Assembly: GCA_018661465.1 (NCBI GenBank)
Contig: JABJIC010000036.1
Coordinates: forward strand, 1-55,429
Length of the DNA stretch: 55,429 bases
Reading direction: 5' to 3'
Origin: Gammaproteobacteria bacterium
GTDB taxonomy: Bacteria > Pseudomonadota > Gammaproteobacteria > Pseudomonadales > Pseudohongiellaceae
Of this stretch, positions 53,735-55,429 are shown piece after piece (positions within the stretch are counted from its first letter, which is position 1; the number at the start of each line of letters is the position of its first letter). The position numbers and the translations under genes are program-made. The notes under the pieces are model-generated. The model was given only the letters and a program-made list of their open reading frames with translations. It was not told the DNA's origin and made no database searches.

Positions 53735-55225
53735 ATGAAGCAAGTAAGAACTAGAATAGCACCTTCCCCCACAGGCGATCCCCATGTCGGAACCGCATAT
53801 ATAGCTTTATTCAATCGATGCTTTGCCCATCAACATGGCGGCGAATTTGTCTTACGCATCGAAGATACAGATCAGCAGAGAAGCACGGACAAATCTGAGG
53901 CTGATATTTTGCAATCGCTCAAATGGTTAGGGCTGGATTGGGATGAAGGACCAGGTTGTGAAGGCGAAGCTGGTCCTTATAGGCAGAGCGAGCGATCAGG
54001 CATCTATTCAGAGCATATTGAAAAATTGCTTGAGAATGGCACTGCTTTTCATTGTTTTTGCTCCAGCCAACGTCTGGATGAGTTACGTAAGCTGCAAATG
54101 GAGAACAAGCAACAATTAGGTTACGACGGATGCTGCAAGGACCTATCTGAAGGCGAGGTGCGTAAGAAAGTAGCAGCGAAGGAAGAATTCGTAATTCGCA
54201 TGAATATCCCTGAGCAGGGTGATTGCGAATTTGAAGACCTATTGCGAGGCACTGTGAGTATTAGCTGGTCTCAAGTCGATATGCAGGTTCTCATTAAATC
54301 CGACGGCATGCCTACTTATCACTTCGCCAATGTTGTTGATGATCACTTAATGGAGATCAGCCACGTGATCAGGGGAGAAGAATGGATTAATTCCACTCCC
54401 AAGCACGTTCTGCTCTATGAGTACTTCGGTTGGGATCAGCCGGTTTTTTGCCACATGCCCTTATTGCGAAACCCCGATAAAAGTAAATTGAGCAAACGTA
54501 AGAATCCCACCAGCATCGGCTACTACAAAGATATGGGCTATTTGCCTCAGGCCTTATTGAATTACCTCGGCATGATGGGCTGGACTATGCCCGACGCAAG
54601 AGAGAAATTCAGTCAGCAAGATATGATCGACAATTTCGATATCTCGAGGGTTTCATTAGGTGGACCTATCTTCGATATCGAGAAGCTGGACTGGTTAAGC
54701 GGCAAATACATCAGGGAAGATCTTGATGACGAGGCATTTCTAGAGCAATTCGCTGAATGGGCATTTAAAAAAGAAAAGCTCATGCAAGTAGCGCCTCTTC
54801 TGAAGCAGCGAGTAGAAAGGTTTAGTGACGTTGCCAGCCTTGGCTCATTCTTTTTTAGTGGCTTACTGGAAGTTAATGAGACTTCTTTTCAGCACAAAAA
54901 TTTGTCGGCCGCAGATCAGGCAAAGATTCTGCAATTTAGTCTTTGGCGATTGGAGCAGCTGGGAGATTGGCAGCGAGATTCAATTGAAGCGGCATTGCAA
55001 TCTCTGGCCGAGTGCTTGGAGCTTAAGATTAGAGATTTTCTGTTCCCGCTGTTTGTTGCGATGAGTGGAAAAGCGGTATCGACTTCGGTAATCGAATCCT
55101 TATCCATTATCGGGCTGGATATAAGCCGCGCTAGAATTCGTCATGGCATTGAAGTGCTGGGGGGAATTTCCAAGAAGCAAACTAAGAATCTCGAGAAAGA
55201 ATATCGCGGATTGTCGTTAGAGTAG
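53735..55225 (+). CDS. gltX: Glutamate--tRNA ligase
   Basis: Charges tRNA-Glu. A class I synthetase with the HIGH motif as PSPTGDPHVGT (about 10-20), LRIEDTDQQRS, and the KMSKS motif as KLSKRKNPTS (about 251-260). The C-terminal anticodon-binding helical domain runs to residue 496, a normal length. A TATAAT box lies at 53682-53687, but no well-spaced -35 is seen. A tRNA-Glu gene occurs elsewhere in the window, and tRNA-Ala follows here. Only one paralogue is in view. Confidence 0.95.
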   Translation: MKQVRTRIAPSPTGDPHVGTAYIALFNRCFAHQHGGEFVLRIEDTDQQRSTDKSEADILQSLKWLGLDWDEGPGCEGEAGPYRQSERSGIYSEHIEKLLENGTAFHCFCSSQRLDELRKLQMENKQQLGYDGCCKDLSEGEVRKKVAAKEEFVIRMNIPEQGDCEFEDLLRGTVSISWSQVDMQVLIKSDGMPTYHFANVVDDHLMEISHVIRGEEWINSTPKHVLLYEYFGWDQPVFCHMPLLRNPDKSKLSKRKNPTSIGYYKDMGYLPQALLNYLGMMGWTMPDAREKFSQQDMIDNFDISRVSLGGPIFDIEKLDWLSGKYIREDLDDEAFLEQFAEWAFKKEKLMQVAPLLKQRVERFSDVASLGSFFFSGLLEVNETSFQHKNLSAADQAKILQFSLWRLEQLGDWQRDSIEAALQSLAECLELKIRDFLFPLFVAMSGKAVSTSVIESLSIIGLDISRARIRHGIEVLGGISKKQTKNLEKEYRGLSLE

Positions 55226-55280
55226 CCTTTCTACTCATTCGCAAAACAGCGTAGAAACAAGAACGGGAGCCCGATCTGGA

Positions 55281-55309
55281 TTGACAGGGTGGGTTGCTGT
55301 GCTTAGAAT
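55281..55309 (+). promoter_or_regulatory. Stable-RNA promoter of tRNA-Ala
   Basis: TTGACA (55281-55286), a 17-base spacer and TAGAAT (55304-55309), then the G+C-rich discriminator GCGCC. A small hairpin AGTAGC-GTCAT-GCTACT (55323-55339) lies in the leader before the tRNA. Confidence 0.85.
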
Positions 55310-55353
55310 GCGCCTTCTTTCGAGTAGCGTCATGCTACTTCGCGACTAAAAAT

Positions 55354-55429
55354 GGGGCCTTAGCTCAGCTGGGAGAGCGCAACGCTGGCAGCGTTGAGGT
55401 CAACGGTTCGATCCCGTTAGGCTCCACCA
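55354..55429 (+). tRNA. tRNA-Ala (GGC anticodon)
   Basis: A 76-base cloverleaf ending in encoded CCA at the last base of the window. Acceptor GGGGCCT pairs with AGGCTCC (one G-U), the anticodon loop CTGGCAG gives GGC, and the T arm is ACGGTTCGATCCCGT (one G-U at the stem base). More tRNA genes could follow beyond the edge. Confidence 0.96.

Overview
The window is a compact, mostly housekeeping stretch of a gammaproteobacterial chromosome, by eye in the mid-40s percent G+C. The order tig-clpP-clpX-lon-hupB-ppiD, the ffs-dnaX-ybaB-recR block, the gloB/yafS-like/rnhA/dnaQ block, long-form QueF, NfuA and YcgN are typical of Gammaproteobacteria. An NhaD-type ion transporter, a periplasmic PQQ dehydrogenase and an AcuI-type reductase fit a marine or saline heterotroph. 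The genus cannot be read from the sequence.

Layout. 1-139 is the right end of an IS3-family element that appears to supply the stop codon of a small receiver-like gene. 140-2124 holds small hypotheticals and mobA, with palindromic intergenic DNA. 2187-10755 is the protein quality-control island (trigger factor, ClpP, ClpX, Lon, HU, PpiD); clpX and lon each carry a sigma-32-like upstream motif. 10762-15027 (minus) has fabI, a POT peptide transporter and mltD. 15088-18061 has gloB divergent from a YafS-like methyltransferase, rnhA and dnaQ. 18300-23989 has an NhaD/ArsB transporter, nudC, sohB, an AcuI-type reductase and a short CPA2 antiporter. 24052-29936 (minus) is metH-cysI-DUF934, a sulfur and methionine group. 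30120-31665 has nfuA, a dimeric dUTPase and a small coiled-coil protein. 32069-34833 has tRNA-Glu, a YadG/YadH-like ABC exporter and queF. 35019-38353 has a beta-barrel protein, tRNA-Ser flanked by structured repeats, and a PQQ dehydrogenase. 38484-43610 has SRP RNA, dnaX-ybaB-recR-rnd-ycgN and a small membrane protein. 43687-52044 has a MoxR/VWA pair, fadD, hrpA and mlaA. 52092-55429 has a TerB-like protein, dusA, gltX and tRNA-Ala.

No CRISPR array, prophage, defence island or clear new enzymatic system is visible. The most notable non-routine signals are: a two-copy structured repeat around tRNA-Ser with compensatory base changes between copies; degenerate tandem repeats with 16-, 14- and 24-base periods between genes (one places a start codon on a repeat boundary); a programmed frameshift site in dnaX that would give a gamma subunit as in E. 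coli; the IS3 end inside a receiver-like gene; and a MoxR/VWA pair with an unusual metal-site motif. All product names come from motif and family recognition by eye, with no database search.
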